A stretch of DNA of 64,000 bases, taken from NCBI GenBank assembly GCA_026874595.1, contig CM049319.1, forward strand, positions 17,959,101-18,023,100, in the 5' to 3' direction. Made by a program: the position numbers and the translations under genes. Positions 1-11,235 of the stretch are shown one piece after another. Below the pieces are notes generated by a model that was given only the letters and a program-made list of their open reading frames with translations, ran no database searches and was not told where the DNA came from. The DNA is from Sipunculus nudus (Eukaryota > Annelida > Sipuncula > Golfingiida > Sipunculidae). Numbering within the stretch: the first letter of the stretch is position 1; the number at the start of each line of letters is the position of its first letter.

Positions 1-475
1 GCATTGAACTATTTTACCCGAAATATAGTTCAATACTGTGCATGATCCGTCAACAAATGATATTTTCTACGAATGTTTTAACCATGTTCTCCATTAGAAC
101 GAGAATATGTTTGATATGGCTATTTACTGCTGAAAGAAATGGTCACTTTCAAATGCTGGCAGTGAGCAGTATGTGAAGGATTACAAAACCATACTGGCGC
201 TTATTACTTCATATCTAAACAGAAAAAAGTGGACATTTTCACGACAAGTTGAAGTTGATTATGTTTTCTTGTATAATTTTATTTTTATTTCGTTTACTAT
301 ATCCGTCATAATATATTTTAGGTATATCTATTTCCTGATCACTTGGATATCATATATTGCGTTTTTCAGGTATAACATAAAATGTTTCTCTTGGATCTAT
401 ATGTACTATAATAATCAATCCAATATTTATTAGGTTTGATGTATATATTGTCTGAAAACTGGAGTATCATATGGC

Positions 476-552
<77 letters not shown>

Positions 553-1443
553 TTAAACAGTTCAACTCGCTGGGAAACATATTTTTTTTATAATTATCTC
601 AATTACAGTTCAATAAAACCATTATAGCATCATATCTACTCTGCGCATTCGGAAATTAATACTAACCTAAAAATAAAAGAATTGAGCATATAATGCATAT
701 TATGAGTTGAGATATCTTAGAAATAAAAAATATATAAAAACTCTTTAAGAATAATATAAGCGGATCTGATACCTTGCTTTGTTGGTAAATACTATATCAT
801 TTAATAAAGTACAGTCGTATACTCTTTTTAAATAATTCACAAAAATAAATACAAAATGGAATACTAAAGTGTATTCATTGAGCAAACAATCATATACAAT
901 TTGACTTGGGTGTTTACAATATAACGACAAAAATGACTTTGGTAGCACAAATCGGCAAAACCCTTTACCTAAAGTCATTCCTAAAGTTGGTTTAAATTAA
1001 TAATAAACCCCAAAAGGTTTACATTATTTTAAACCTGGTACTGTGTTCTTTCTGATGGTATGTATATTTTTTTCCAGTCATTTGTACATGTTATTATAAC
1101 ATTTGGAAAATATTAGAATTTTTAGAAGGTACACAATAAGAATCCAGTAATATAGTAAGCCATTATTAGTGGAATAAAAATAAACTTCATGACAATATTT
1201 CAAAGGCCATTTTTTCCCTTTATCATGGTTCCGTCTGCCTTAAAACTTAAGTTTTAAATTTTGAGTCAATAAAAACATTTAAATTTCATTTTTCAATCAC
1301 ATAGATAGTTAAATATATGTAAACCATCATTAAGAACACTGATCCAGGTTTAAAATAATAAATACTTTTATTAGGTCAAATATAAATTCAAAACAACTTT
1401 CGGACTGATTTTAGATATAGGATTTATTTACAATTATGCTACC
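1..1443. other. AT-rich intergenic DNA downstream of the GT31 gene
   Basis: No gene supported. A perfect (TA)n microsatellite occupies about 480-549. The segment 560-1440 is AT-rich and contains only short, low-complexity open frames without recognisable domains. On the minus strand an AATAAA signal lies at about 1423-1428, just downstream of the GT31 stop codon, with further AT-rich candidates beyond it, so the 3' end of that transcript probably falls here. Confidence 0.6.
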
Positions 1444-2559
1444 TTAAATGATGTATCGGTGGCGATACTGTTGTATAACGTCCCAACAACGACGCACCTC
1501 CGAGATATTTGGCAAGTGGCCTATTAACATCGGTTCAAAGTTTTTATCTTCAAGTTTTGTGTTCAGATCAGACGAACACCATTTTGATGCCTCAATTTGG
1601 TTGGTCTTAACATGGCGTCTCAGGTTCACGAATTGTTTGTTAGGTATAGTCTCGCCAAGCAAACCGGTAAAAAAGGCATCGTCAATGGCGTGAAGGGGTA
1701 CCAATGACGCTGCTCTGAACAGATCGGGCACTAAATCCCCGGTTAAAATAAACCCATTTCCAACCATATACGGCGGATACTTTTCTCTGGAATATTCACT
1801 TTTATTTATGCACCATTTATGCAAATATTCCTCACATCGTATTGGCGGAATATATTCGTACACAAACCCTGCTACAGTCCTATTTGCCAACAGGAAGTGA
1901 CGTGCTAAGACTCTCATCAGCGACGGAGTGTCCACGAATACGTCATCGTCAGCTTTGATGACGTAGTGCGCATTTTCACAATAACGCGTGATGTAATGGA
2001 GCGCTGTCAGCCCTTTGAGGCTTAAGTTCCTATATGTATCCAGAAAATCTCCCACAATGATATCTCCGTAACGAGTCTGTTCTTCTAATATATCATTTGG
2101 TATATGTTGGTCACTTAAATCTTTCCTTCCTAATATAAATACTGACACAATATTTAAAGTTTTTTTAAGATCTGCATTTAAATAAGTCTCACGTATTGTA
2201 TCTCTGGCATCTGTCCTATTCCAAGACGAATACACGTAGAAAAAGGTGATATTTGTTCTGAACCCGCAGAGATTCGTATCAGCTAACAGTAAATTTGGAT
2301 ATGTTGGGAATACTTCATCACCGGTTACAGTAATATTAGTTTTCTTAAACGTGGTTTCCTCTTGAAAATACCAGTAGCTGATGTGGCCTACCCTGTAGAT
2401 TGGGACGCTATGCCGCGGGGTCATGTGGATTATCGTATACAAGCACGTGACGCAGCTGATGAACATTATTACAAGAAAGCTGAATCGAGGCCGCCGAGAC
2501 GCCAAAAGAGCACCGGCGCGTTGCATCTTCATAGATATAATGGCCACATGAAACTGCAT
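1444..2559 (-). CDS. GT31 beta-1,3-galactosyl/N-acetylglucosaminyltransferase-like protein
   Basis: Predicted 371-residue type II Golgi glycosyltransferase of family GT31, which adds Gal or GlcNAc in beta-1,3 linkage to glycoprotein or glycolipid glycans; the donor cannot be told from sequence. Seen: a short basic cytoplasmic tail, one membrane anchor (about residues 26-46), a stem, then a GT31 catalytic domain. Its marks are the RETY segment (123-126), a GDFLDTYRNLSLK stretch (170-182), the metal-binding acidic triplet DDD (204-206) within YVIKADDDVFVD, the YPPYMVGNGF segment (261-270), and an acidic IDDAFFTG motif (292-299) where relatives often have ED-V-x-G. Seven N-x-S/T sequons suit a lumenal protein. 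The start is the first ATG after an in-frame TGA four codons upstream; a second Met at residue 10 would also give a sensible type II protein. A good 3' splice site (TTTCATGCAG) lies just upstream, so exon sequence probably begins at 2610, with one or more 5' UTR exons further away. The coding region is uninterrupted and appears intact. Confidence 0.9.
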   Translation of the reverse strand: MQFHVAIISMKMQRAGALLASRRPRFSFLVIMFISCVTCLYTIIHMTPRHSVPIYRVGHISYWYFQEETTFKKTNITVTGDEVFPTYPNLLLADTNLCGFRTNITFFYVYSSWNRTDARDTIRETYLNADLKKTLNIVSVFILGRKDLSDQHIPNDILEEQTRYGDIIVGDFLDTYRNLSLKGLTALHYITRYCENAHYVIKADDDVFVDTPSLMRVLARHFLLANRTVAGFVYEYIPPIRCEEYLHKWCINKSEYSREKYPPYMVGNGFILTGDLVPDLFRAASLVPLHAIDDAFFTGLLGETIPNKQFVNLRRHVKTNQIEASKWCSSDLNTKLEDKNFEPMLIGHLPNISEVRRCWDVIQQYRHRYII

Positions 2560-2610
2560 TTGTGTCCTTCAGTTTGTGTCTGTGGTGACCTTCGTCTCTT
2601 AGACATCAGC
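2560..2610 (-). other. Putative 5' UTR part of the GT31 coding exon with its 3' splice site
   Basis: Reading the minus strand, a pyrimidine-rich stretch ends in TTTCATGCAG at about 2611, followed by 51 nt with an in-frame stop and then the GT31 ATG. This is a typical intron acceptor, so the gene likely has at least one noncoding upstream exon that I cannot place. Confidence 0.5.
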
Positions 2611-2701
2611 CTGCATGAAAGATAAAAAAAATAGTTACGATCTAGGTAAAATGCTTTCTAAGAAATGCAATTAAGCTCCACCATGTGCGGTGTCTTTCTA
2701 T

Positions 2702-3025
2702 TGGGATGCTCGATCCCAAACCGTGGTTGAATTTGTTATTCACATGTTATGCCCATATTCCTAGATTCATTCGTGCACAAGTTACTGTTACTGTACATTT
2801 GTGAATATTCCCTGAGGACGTTTCTGAATCCGGATCATGTGCCGGATCAACACCTACTGATCGATCTTTCATTGGCTCATTCCAAAATTGCCCTGAATGT
2901 TTCACGAGATTCCGTACATGACTGCGTGGGTTATATTGTGAACAAACACACACACACACACCCTCACATACAAACACACACACACACGAATGACGATGAA
3001 AGCTTACCTTTCTGGCGGAGGCAAC
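2702..3025 (-). repeat. Dispersed repeat family R2 (GCCTCCGCC...), copy 1
   Basis: On the minus strand it begins GCCTCCGCCAGAAAGG, has a (GT)n-rich segment followed by GTTTGTTCACAATATAAC, and ends near a TGCACGAATGAATC motif. The same ordered blocks recur at 18,211-18,493 (minus) and 53,387-53,663 (plus). Copies 1 and 2 also share the distal GGGATGCTC block. The (CA)n microsatellite at 2944-2988 is an internal part of the repeat. No protein is encoded. Similar GCCTCCGCC/GGCGGAGGC-ended repeats are widespread in invertebrate genomes; I do not assign a class. Confidence 0.75.
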
Positions 3026-3300
3026 CAAACATACTAAAATAAAATGTCAGCATCTCCGCCGAATCTGAACGGCACATGAAACCATGGAACTATAATAAGG
3101 ATTCCAAATAAAAAAAAAAGCGCACGGCTACAGCCAATTGTTCGGACTGTTGGTAGCTAATAATAATATTATTCGGGTACTCACATACATTGACACCTAA
3201 TTTAGCCGTACACTCCTTTTACATAAGATACACACTGCAGTCGTTCCTGGTCTCCTTCGCGTAGCCGATGCTTTGTTTAGCTTTGTTCCGGGTCTCAAAA

Positions 3301-3432
3301 CAGGGCTGGCACTACATGGCCAAGAATTAGATTAACCAGAGCGGGGATGTCGCGGGTTTAAAACCTGGAGTTAGATGCACAATGCGATAAAACGCTCTGA
3401 TTTTTACAATTCATTGCTCTGTGCCAACCCTG
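3301..3432 (+). repeat. Short tRNA-like element with inverted ends
   Basis: A 132-bp unit bounded by CAGGGCTGGCAC and its near-perfect inverted copy GTGCCAACCCTG (11 of 12 positions). Inside it, ATGGCCAAGAATTAGATTAA and GCGGGTTTAAAACCTGG resemble decayed A-box and B-box blocks of a tRNA-derived SINE. It directly abuts the (AAT)n tail of the neighbouring LINE. It may be a SINE head, or a short TIR element that captured a tRNA-like sequence. Confidence 0.45.
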
Positions 3433-3451
3433 GTGATGAAACTCGCGGAAC

Positions 3452-3485
<34 letters not shown>

Positions 3486-4180
3486 ATAGTATTTATATAG
3501 CGCCAAATTCTCCGATGGTCGGACTCACAGCGCAATTCACACACACACACACACACACACACAGATACAATTTCATGGAAATCTACTCCCTGTGCCTGAT
3601 CCAGAAAAAAATAATAATAATGCATATTTATTACCAAAAGCTAGCCGAAAGAGATACGTTTTTAAATTAGTTTTAAATGATACAAGAGTTGGAGATTTTC
3701 TAAGTGTAATGGGAATTGAATTCCAAACTGTTGGTGCTATGAAACGGAAGGAACGTTCACCGCTTTTCATATTACACTTTGGTACTTTAAGAAGATTTCC
3801 GCCAGCCGAGCGCAGCGTACGCAAAGGCCGATAGGTTGTTATTTTTTCAGTCAAATATGATGGAAGTGAGCCATCAAAACGGCGGTAAACAAAAACAGCA
3901 ATTTTGTATTATATATGGTACTTGACGGGAAGCCAATGGAGCTGTTCGAGCAGCGGGGTGACGTGGTCGGTCTTACGCTTCTTAAGAATGAGACGCGCCG
4001 CATTATTCTGGACCATCTGTAGCCGCGAGTCTTTCTCTGCAGGTAACCCAGCAAGAACTGAATTACAATCATCCAGGCGAGATATTACTGTGGCGCAAAT
4101 GAGCCGACAGCACGCATTAATAGGGAGAAAAGGCCGGATTGAAGCTATACAAAGCAGCGGTTACGTAGGATTGTAATTAA
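3452..4180 (-). mobile_element. 5'-truncated CR1/L2-like LINE, 3' end of the reverse-transcriptase ORF plus tail
   Basis: Minus-strand translation gives the C-terminal region of a non-LTR retrotransposon polymerase in two frames separated by a frameshift near 3850. The first part includes RKTRGYRW- and LLEQ-type residues, followed by blocks resembling APTVWNSIPITLRKSPTLVSF and FKTNLKTYLFRLAFG, the usual last blocks of CR1/L2-type ORF2. The 3' UTR carries a (GT)n stretch (3540-3563), a GCGCTATATAAATA motif and an (ATT)n tail (3452-3486), which is the common tail form for this LINE group. Truncated at the 5' side and broken, so not active. Confidence 0.75.
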
Positions 4181-6260
4181 GCAGGTGATGTATTCTTTTT
4201 TAATTAATAACTTCAATTATTATTAATTTCAACTATGAAAATGACGTTCTCACCATAATATTCACAAGTAAATTTATACTCTTTCTGGAACTTGAGAGAA
4301 CTTGATGATCAAAGTTGCATGGAAATTGCGTGAGAGGAAAGGAGGGGGTTGTGGACCCCATACGGGACCCCGTGACTACCCTTGGACAATGCTTTCACAA
4401 ACCTTTGAATCTGCTTTGCGGTGTAATACCGGTCACGCAAGCACTGTAAATATTTGTAGAAATTAAAAGCACGTGCTTGTTGGTACTGATGATATTACGT
4501 GACACCATCAGAAACCCTTAATTGAGTTATCAAGGATAACTGAAGTGGTGTCTGGTGATATTACGTTACACCATCAGCAACCCTTGAGTTATCAAACATA
4601 ACTGACGAGGTTTCAAACAGGTATATATTGTCCTTTCAATAAGTGAATGTTTGTTGCTTACATGTGAAAGGATGTAGATGAAACTACACGTGTTCCGGTT
4701 GTATACGACCATAGACTAATATTTCTCCTGATGGATACATCTTGTTGTCAATTTAATAGAATAAATTTGCATAATTACCTGTACAAAAAGACCATCACTG
4801 CAAGAACGGCAGGTGACATGTTATTACCCGTGGGGCAATGAAGACTTGGTGAAAAAATGGGCCAGTTTCAGGTCAGCGAAGCTAAAATCCGGCGCGGTCA
4901 GCATGGTACTCCAGGACACCTTGATGCCCCAACGAGGCTATTAGTTTGACGTGAACTGAAGCGGAACAGGCAGGTCAAGTAAACGCATTACCGCACGAGG
5001 TTTGTTAATGTGTCATTGCATCAAGAACAGAGGCCATGCAGGATGTGTTAGGTTAGAGCAAGTGTAACATCGAGGAGAGTATTCAAAAATGACTTCACTC
5101 TAGCAATTAAGTATGTGCGATATTACCGATATATCGCGATACGGTGATATGTGTATTGCGTATCGCGATATGGTTTAATACATAGATTTTTTTCTATATT
5201 TTGATCTACTGTAGTACAAATAAGGTTTCTGCTACAAATTGTGACACCTATATGGGTTGAGTTTAGTAAAAGGCTGGAAGTGAGAGCCGCTGCCGTGTCC
5301 AGAGACACTTCTCTAGCCGATTATTAGGAAAATTTCAAGTAGGCTTGATTGACCATATGATCAAAGGTACGTCTCAGGGAATTGAATGTCTGCTCGATGA
5401 CTTATTGGTACCAAAAAAAAAAGAATGAAGTGCCGCAGAGGAAAAAAGAAGTGGAACACAATCGGGGAGTTGGGTGACAACGATTTAGTGCACCCTTCAA
5501 TTAAAATATAGAGAGATAGATGCATTTGGACCTTTTCCATTTATTTGCCATCTTTTATGTCAAATTATGTTTTTTTAGAAGTTTATTAGAATTGGTTGTA
5601 AAAATATATTCGACCGATGATCGATTATAAATCGATTATGTTATGTAACAGCTTTATTGCCGTGAAACATGCAGCTTAGAATTAAACAAAATATTGACCG
5701 TGTAAATTCAGTCTGACTCGTAAATCACGCTGAAGGGTCAAGGTAATGACCGGGTTTAACAATTTTTCCTTGCGCAAGGTTAAGTTTTGTGCTCAATCTG
5801 TGACAGAATAAGAATTGTTTATATCATATTGATGAAAACATGGAATACGCTTACCTGAACACATTGGCCTACGAGTGGTCAAGCTTACCACATACTGTAT
5901 TACCCGGCCCAATATATAAATTCTTCCCGTCTAAGGGTCTGTGTGTAATCCTTGCCAGTAAACTATCTTATAAGAACACCTTACGCACGTAACAGCATAG
6001 GTATATTTAATCAGTAATGCTCTAGGTAAACACTGACCAGTCAATATAGTTCGACCTTGTCTTTGACAAAGACTCGCCGCAGGATCACCGCTAGTCCTAT
6101 ACGTTCAGCTGTGATCCCCATGCACCGGCTTGCTATTAAAGCGACATGTAGTAAATCCTGCGCCTTCAAAGAACACATTCCGGATCAATGAATGGTATCG
6201 GCGGTTCACATTAAATATGAAAAGAGCGCCGCCAGGACGAGGACTTGGCATAATGGTCAG
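4181..6260. other. Intergenic segment with a small tandem duplication and a hairpin
   Basis: No gene supported. Two imperfect copies of a 66-bp unit starting GATATTACGT lie at 4491-4556 and 4557-4610. A 12-bp perfect inverted repeat (ATATCGCGATAC / GTATCGCGATAT, 17-bp loop) lies at 5131-5171. The remainder shows no recognised domains. Confidence 0.6.
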
Positions 6261-6265
6261 GGCAC

Positions 6266-6471
6266 CAGAAGCGGATCCAGGGGGAGGGTCCAGGGATTAC
6301 TGCTCCCCACCCCCTTTTTTTATTTTCGCCGCCGCAGCCTTTTATTGGGGGTTTAAGACCAATTTTTGCGGCCTGGACCCCTCCCCTCTTTCCCTGACCG
6401 GGAGACCTTTTTTCGGGTTTGTCATTAATCTCCCTGCATGTGTTGACCCCTTAATCCTGGATCCGCCCCTG
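6266..6471. mobile_element. Short non-autonomous hAT-like element with GCGGATCC termini
   Basis: Left end CAGAAGCGGATCCAGG and right end CCTGGATCCGCCCCTG form terminal inverted repeats around 206 bp of noncoding DNA. The flanks GGCAC (6261-6265) and GGCGC (6472-6476) look like a 5-bp target duplication differing at one CpG-type position. The CAGNGGCGGATCCAG terminus is typical of hAT-like elements, though 8 bp is the usual hAT duplication. The open frame across it is not a real gene. Confidence 0.6.
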
Positions 6472-6499
6472 GGCGCTGGAAAAGTCCCCGGTGTCAAGA

Positions 6500-6870
6500 C
6501 TTCAGGTTACCCCCATTTCAGGTTAACCGCCCCCGGTAATCTGAAATCAGACACCCCCTTGCTGATTTAACCAAATGACTTTTTTGTGCTTTAAACTCAT
6601 GATATATTATTTAAATGTAACACGTGAAATATACGATATTTAAAAGCTGGAATCAATCCATAAAGATATAAAATTATCACAATCTTTTAATCATATTGTT
6701 GACTATATTCATAGTTAAATAAACTTAAAGAAATAACTATATTAAGGGGGTAATCTGAAAATGTATAGGAGGTAATTTGAAATCGCTTTATAGTTAGAAG
6801 GGGGGGGGGGGGAGAATCTGAAATTTATTTCAAATTACCGGGGGAAAATTTGAAACGGCTACACCGGATG
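6500..6870. repeat. Palindromic repeat with GGTAATYTGAAAT subterminal blocks
   Basis: The left arm (about 6510-6560) contains TTTCAGGTTAACCGCCCCCGG then TAATCTGAAAT. The right arm (about 6800-6862) is the approximate inverted copy around TTTCAAATTACCGGGGG. Two further GGTAATYTGAAA blocks sit at about 6749 and 6772. A 13-nt G run lies at 6800-6812. This looks like a miniature inverted-repeat element, class unknown. Confidence 0.5.
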
Positions 6871-7064
6871 TGATCTGGACAGAGCATGAAGGGAGTGCAA
6901 ATAGAACCTACAGGTATTTCCAAGCCCTATATTTTGTCATATAAGGTGCACATGTTGGGTGCTCTGGAAAAGTTTTTTTCTATCGAGTGTTTGGCATCAT
7001 GTTATACATCAAACTCCACGATCAACACCTGAAATGTTATTTTTATTCCAGAAAAACAGGGGGT

Positions 7065-7372
7065 TTAGGCCAAAAAAAATAAAATGTATTGTTCTCAGGC
7101 ACCGCCCGCGTCAATTTTAACCCCCCCCCCCCCCGCATAAAAAGATTGTTATTTTGATTTTTAGATTTCAAGAAGATATATAATACAATTTATGTAGTGC
7201 TTTTACCTGTTTAGCAAAAAAAATTGTAATTTTCATGCTTTTCCATGATAATATGACTTTTTTATCGAAACATTCAAAAAAGGTCAAAAATAAAATACCG
7301 CCCGCCCGCACTGATTTCTGAAAAAAAGTGCCTGAGAACCACACCTTATTAATTTTTATTTTTTTGGCCTTA
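7065..7372 (+). mobile_element. TIR element family M1, copy 1
   Basis: The ends are inverted repeats: a TTAGGC-poly(A) outer part and an inner block like GGTATGGTTCTCAGGCAC (here with two substitutions), matched on the right by GTGCCTGAGAACCACACC and a poly(T)-GGCC edge. The interior carries CCGCCCGCGTCAATTTTAA, then a C run, and GCCCGCCCGCACTGATTTCTG. Three other copies lie at 13,911, 19,712 and 32,731. No ORF, so non-autonomous; superfamily and target duplication are unclear. Confidence 0.8.
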
Positions 7373-10300
7373 GTATCTCGTTTTTCCGCTATAGAGACCA
7401 GCTTCTGAAGTTAATTATAGTGCACCACAGATGTCGAGCAATGTCCACACCACCAGCACTGATACATTCAATCTCCTCAAACAGCAACAAAAATTATGAC
7501 TACCTCTGAGAAAAAAAAATATTAAAAGTCTCCTGTCTCCCTCCCCCCCCCCCCCCCCCCCCATCTGGAACCAATATATTTTTCCTCATACATTTAATGC
7601 TTAACTAACATTCTCTGCTGCCCTACAATATTTAATGCCTGCTCACTCTGGACGCCACAAAAGCGGCCGACCTTGACCGGACCTAGAAATAGACCCCTCT
7701 CACCTAAAAGGCCAGCCTTGACGTCTTAACCTCGAAGTTGTCTGGATTGTCCCTTGCGCCAAGCTTGGAAAAGAACTGAAAATTGAATAGGCTTATATGT
7801 ATACATTTACAAGAACATGTGCATTATCTCATAAGCGCCATTCCGGCCTTCTGACAGTCCCTCCTGAGTCGGGTAGCAAGAATACTAGTATATCTCACAC
7901 CGTCAGTCCCTTTGGCTAAATACAAAAGTTTCAGAGCAAAACGGCGGCGGTACATTGGCTCCGATTCACCTGTTTTGTACGTTGTTATGGTTCTGCATTT
8001 GAGTATGAACAGTGTCTGTTTACCAAAACAAGACTGCATGACCAGAGGTCCGATCTTTGGTGTGCGTGACAAAAATGGAAACCTGAAAATATTGATTTTT
8101 TAAGTGTGCGTAGTACAGCTGCGTATTTGGTTTTTGTTTATGGGTTTATCCATCCATGGCCATGATCACGTACGATGCCGGTTTATTGTCACTTGTGTAC
8201 AGGAGTCAGCTGACGGTTTAAGAACGAAATACTGGCAAATACTATGATATTTTCAGGATGAAACGCTATATTTCATATATATATTATACCTGGTACGTGA
8301 ATATAGGTCCCTTTAATAATTACATTACAGGCAGTGCCGCCTCCACCTTCAGGCTGTGAGCCTTATATCCTTTAGAATATGAATAATAATTAGATCACGT
8401 GTCTATATTTATAGTTTTCTATACGTCATCTATAAGGAAATATTTAATGATGTTTCCAATATGACACGTCTTTTCGCTGGTATATATACAGCTTTTTCTA
8501 TACCTGAAGGAGTTTTCTCTTTACATGAGGACATCCAGGCAAGAATCATGTTATTCTTTGTTCATTAAATCTGACAATACGTTACATATGACTACTGTAA
8601 GTTAATGACTATAGTGTAACTTAATCTGACAAGTGTAACATATAACGTCATAATGCCCCGCCCACGTGGTCTTGAATCAATTATATCAATCATGTTTTGA
8701 CAGATTGGTCCCGAATTACATGCCTGACCACTGATTTCGCGAATGTACTGAAATGCTATAAGCCTAAATAAATCAGATGTTGAAGAAGTATATTTGATGT
8801 TGTCATGGCCAGATAAGGTTTCGACTCCAACGCTAATCGAAGAAGCCTATAGCAATTCATTCCGTATTCTAATGTCTCGTGATTCTGAAATGCATGATTA
8901 TTTGGTGTCCGAGTAGCTGGAGCTTAAAATCGGTAGACTACAGATTAACAAAATGAGGGGCAAAATTGATGCGCGAGGCCTGCGATACCAACCTTATAGA
9001 CTTTATGTTACTATGGGCATCGAGGACGGGACTGAGCAAAAAAAAAAATACAATTAAAATTGACAGGAGCGGATCCAGGATTAAGGAAAAGGAGGGTCCA
9101 ACTCGGGAGGACAAATATATATAAAAAAAAGCTATAAAAAGGGACCATGGCACAGGTCCAGCATACCCCCCCCCCCCCCCACCCCCACCCCCAAATCCTC
9201 TTCTGATTAAGGATTTACTAGTTATTTACCGACTGAGTTACTGATATATTTGAAAAAAAATGACGACATTATACTGGTTTATATATTAAAATTTAGCATA
9301 AAATAAATCTAGGCTGAAAAAAAAAAACGGTTCTTGAATTCAACCAGAATGATAGCCAGAATCACATGTTTGAATGTGAGTCACCATAGTCGAACTCCAA
9401 GGTGAAGTTACCGTAATAGAATAACATAAAAAACATGTAATTTAATTTAAAAGATAGAACTTAAGTAAAACAACAAAGAAAAGAGTCAGCGGAAGGAAAC
9501 TTACCCTGGAGATTCAAAATGAAATGGCACTAGCTGAGTATCAGTTTGGATATATATGATATATATCACTCTTGATTTCAGCTTAACACCGTGTACTCCA
9601 AGCGAGCTGCAGGAAAGGTTTGAACATCATGCTGGTAGAGAAGAGAATGCAAAAACAAACTCACAGTGTACAGTACCTATAATGGCCGGCACGCCCGCAT
9701 GGGCATTTGGCATGAAACACCGCACTTTAATATGAGATGTGGGTATGACCGCACGCTCGACTTCGAGTGTTTTAACGGTGTGTACACTAGTACGGGCAAC
9801 GCCTGGAATCGTCACCAAGCTGACAACTAATTACCGTAGGTTCTCTGGATGAGCCCCTGCCTCCGCCACACCCAAACAGCGTCACTTACCTATTCAACTC
9901 TTTACACAAGCCGTCATTATAAGTGAAGATGACATGTTGGCCCAACGGGCAGTGAAGGACTTTCTCTCTATCTATCTCGTTATTCTCGACTTCCTGGTAT
10001 CTGTGATGACGCACCTTGTGAAATACCTGTCTGACTATGTCATTAACACACAGGGCATGTGTCTACTGCCCAAGGTCCATCCCTCAGCTGTCGCTGACCT
10101 CAAACAGAGACAGAGCTGCGTAGATCGATTGTCTGACATTTTCATTTACCTTCAGTTGATACTTTGTTTGCTATAAAAGCAGCAGCCTTATACAAAGCGG
10201 CTTGACGGAATAGGGGCTCGAAATAGGCAAACATTTCTGCCACACATTCGGTCCAGCAAGGCAGAAAACTTACCGAATATTTCATTTAATTAGGATCCCT

Positions 10301-11230
10301 CTTTATTGAAAATTCCTGTTTTCAGTAATGTGAAAGAAATGTAATGTGTTACACCGCCGTGCACGTAGTTTACTTGTTTTACCCATTTATAAATTATCGA
10401 AGGTTCGCTAAAGTGGGCATTAAGAAGATGACGCGATCATTTTTTGATTGCACCGCAAAACATGTTTGCCGTGTCCCCACGAAAAGGCATTCTATGCTAT
10501 GTCTGTGTGTCAAATTGTTCGTTTGTTTGTCTGTTTCTGTTAAAGGTATTTCGAAAAACTCTTGCATGGAAAACACATGGAGGCTTATATAGGGGTTGAT
10601 GAGTTTATTTCTACATTCATATTTGGGTAAAAAACTTTGTGGGATGACCTACTTAGCCCCCCCCCCCCCCCCTGCGGCCCCGCCTCCCCCACCCCCGTGC
10701 AAAACATCGATTTCAATTTTATTTTTTTTCTTTCTTGTGTTATTTTTTTATACCGCTAGTTCTCCAATATTGCTTATTTTTGGCAATTTAGTAGTCCTGG
10801 GTTACAGATTTGCATCTGATATTTTTGTGACCAAGACCTTATTCCCAAGGTAGTTGTCCACAGCGGATTCTTGATAATCACTCAGTTGCGTTTCCGGGGG
10901 GGGGGGGGGGGATGATCCCTTGGCGATTGCATACATCTAATTTTGCTTTATGTCAGTTTAAAGATCAAGGGGAAGGGCCAATATTTGTCTGTTTTATGCC
11001 CGTGTCTCCGTTGTGAAAATGTGACATATAACAGTTATTAGCAGTAATATAGGGTTCCTTGCAGGGAAGCGTTGCCTACGGTATATGAACGACATCAGGA
11101 TCTAACTCCAAGGACTTATACATCAGGTGATCATATCTCCATTATTTATTCGATACTTTACGGTACAAAAAACTGTGAGTGTTCAAAAATATTACATCCC
11201 TCTCATACTAACACACAGACACATGTTTCT
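7373..11230. other. Intergenic DNA with long C/G homopolymers
   Basis: No gene supported. Long homopolymers: C20 at 7543-7562, C15 at 9166-9180, C16 at 10,657-10,672 and G16 at 10,896-10,911. A hAT-like terminus (CAGGAGCGGATCCAGG) sits at about 9066-9081 with no recognisable partner end, so it is a truncated copy. Short open frames here show no domain. Confidence 0.6.
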
Positions 11231-11235
11231 GTTTA

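Noticed and set aside
436-627. Open frames encoding alternating Ile-Tyr (also at 13.2, 15.2, 20.4, 21.4, 41.7, 44.7, 47.0, 54.3 and 58.8 kb)
   Set aside because: Translations of (TA)n microsatellites; no domain, no context.
6130-6570. 146-codon plus-strand open frame
   Set aside because: It runs through a hAT-like element (6,266-6,471) and into a palindromic repeat; composition-driven Pro/Gly-rich peptide.
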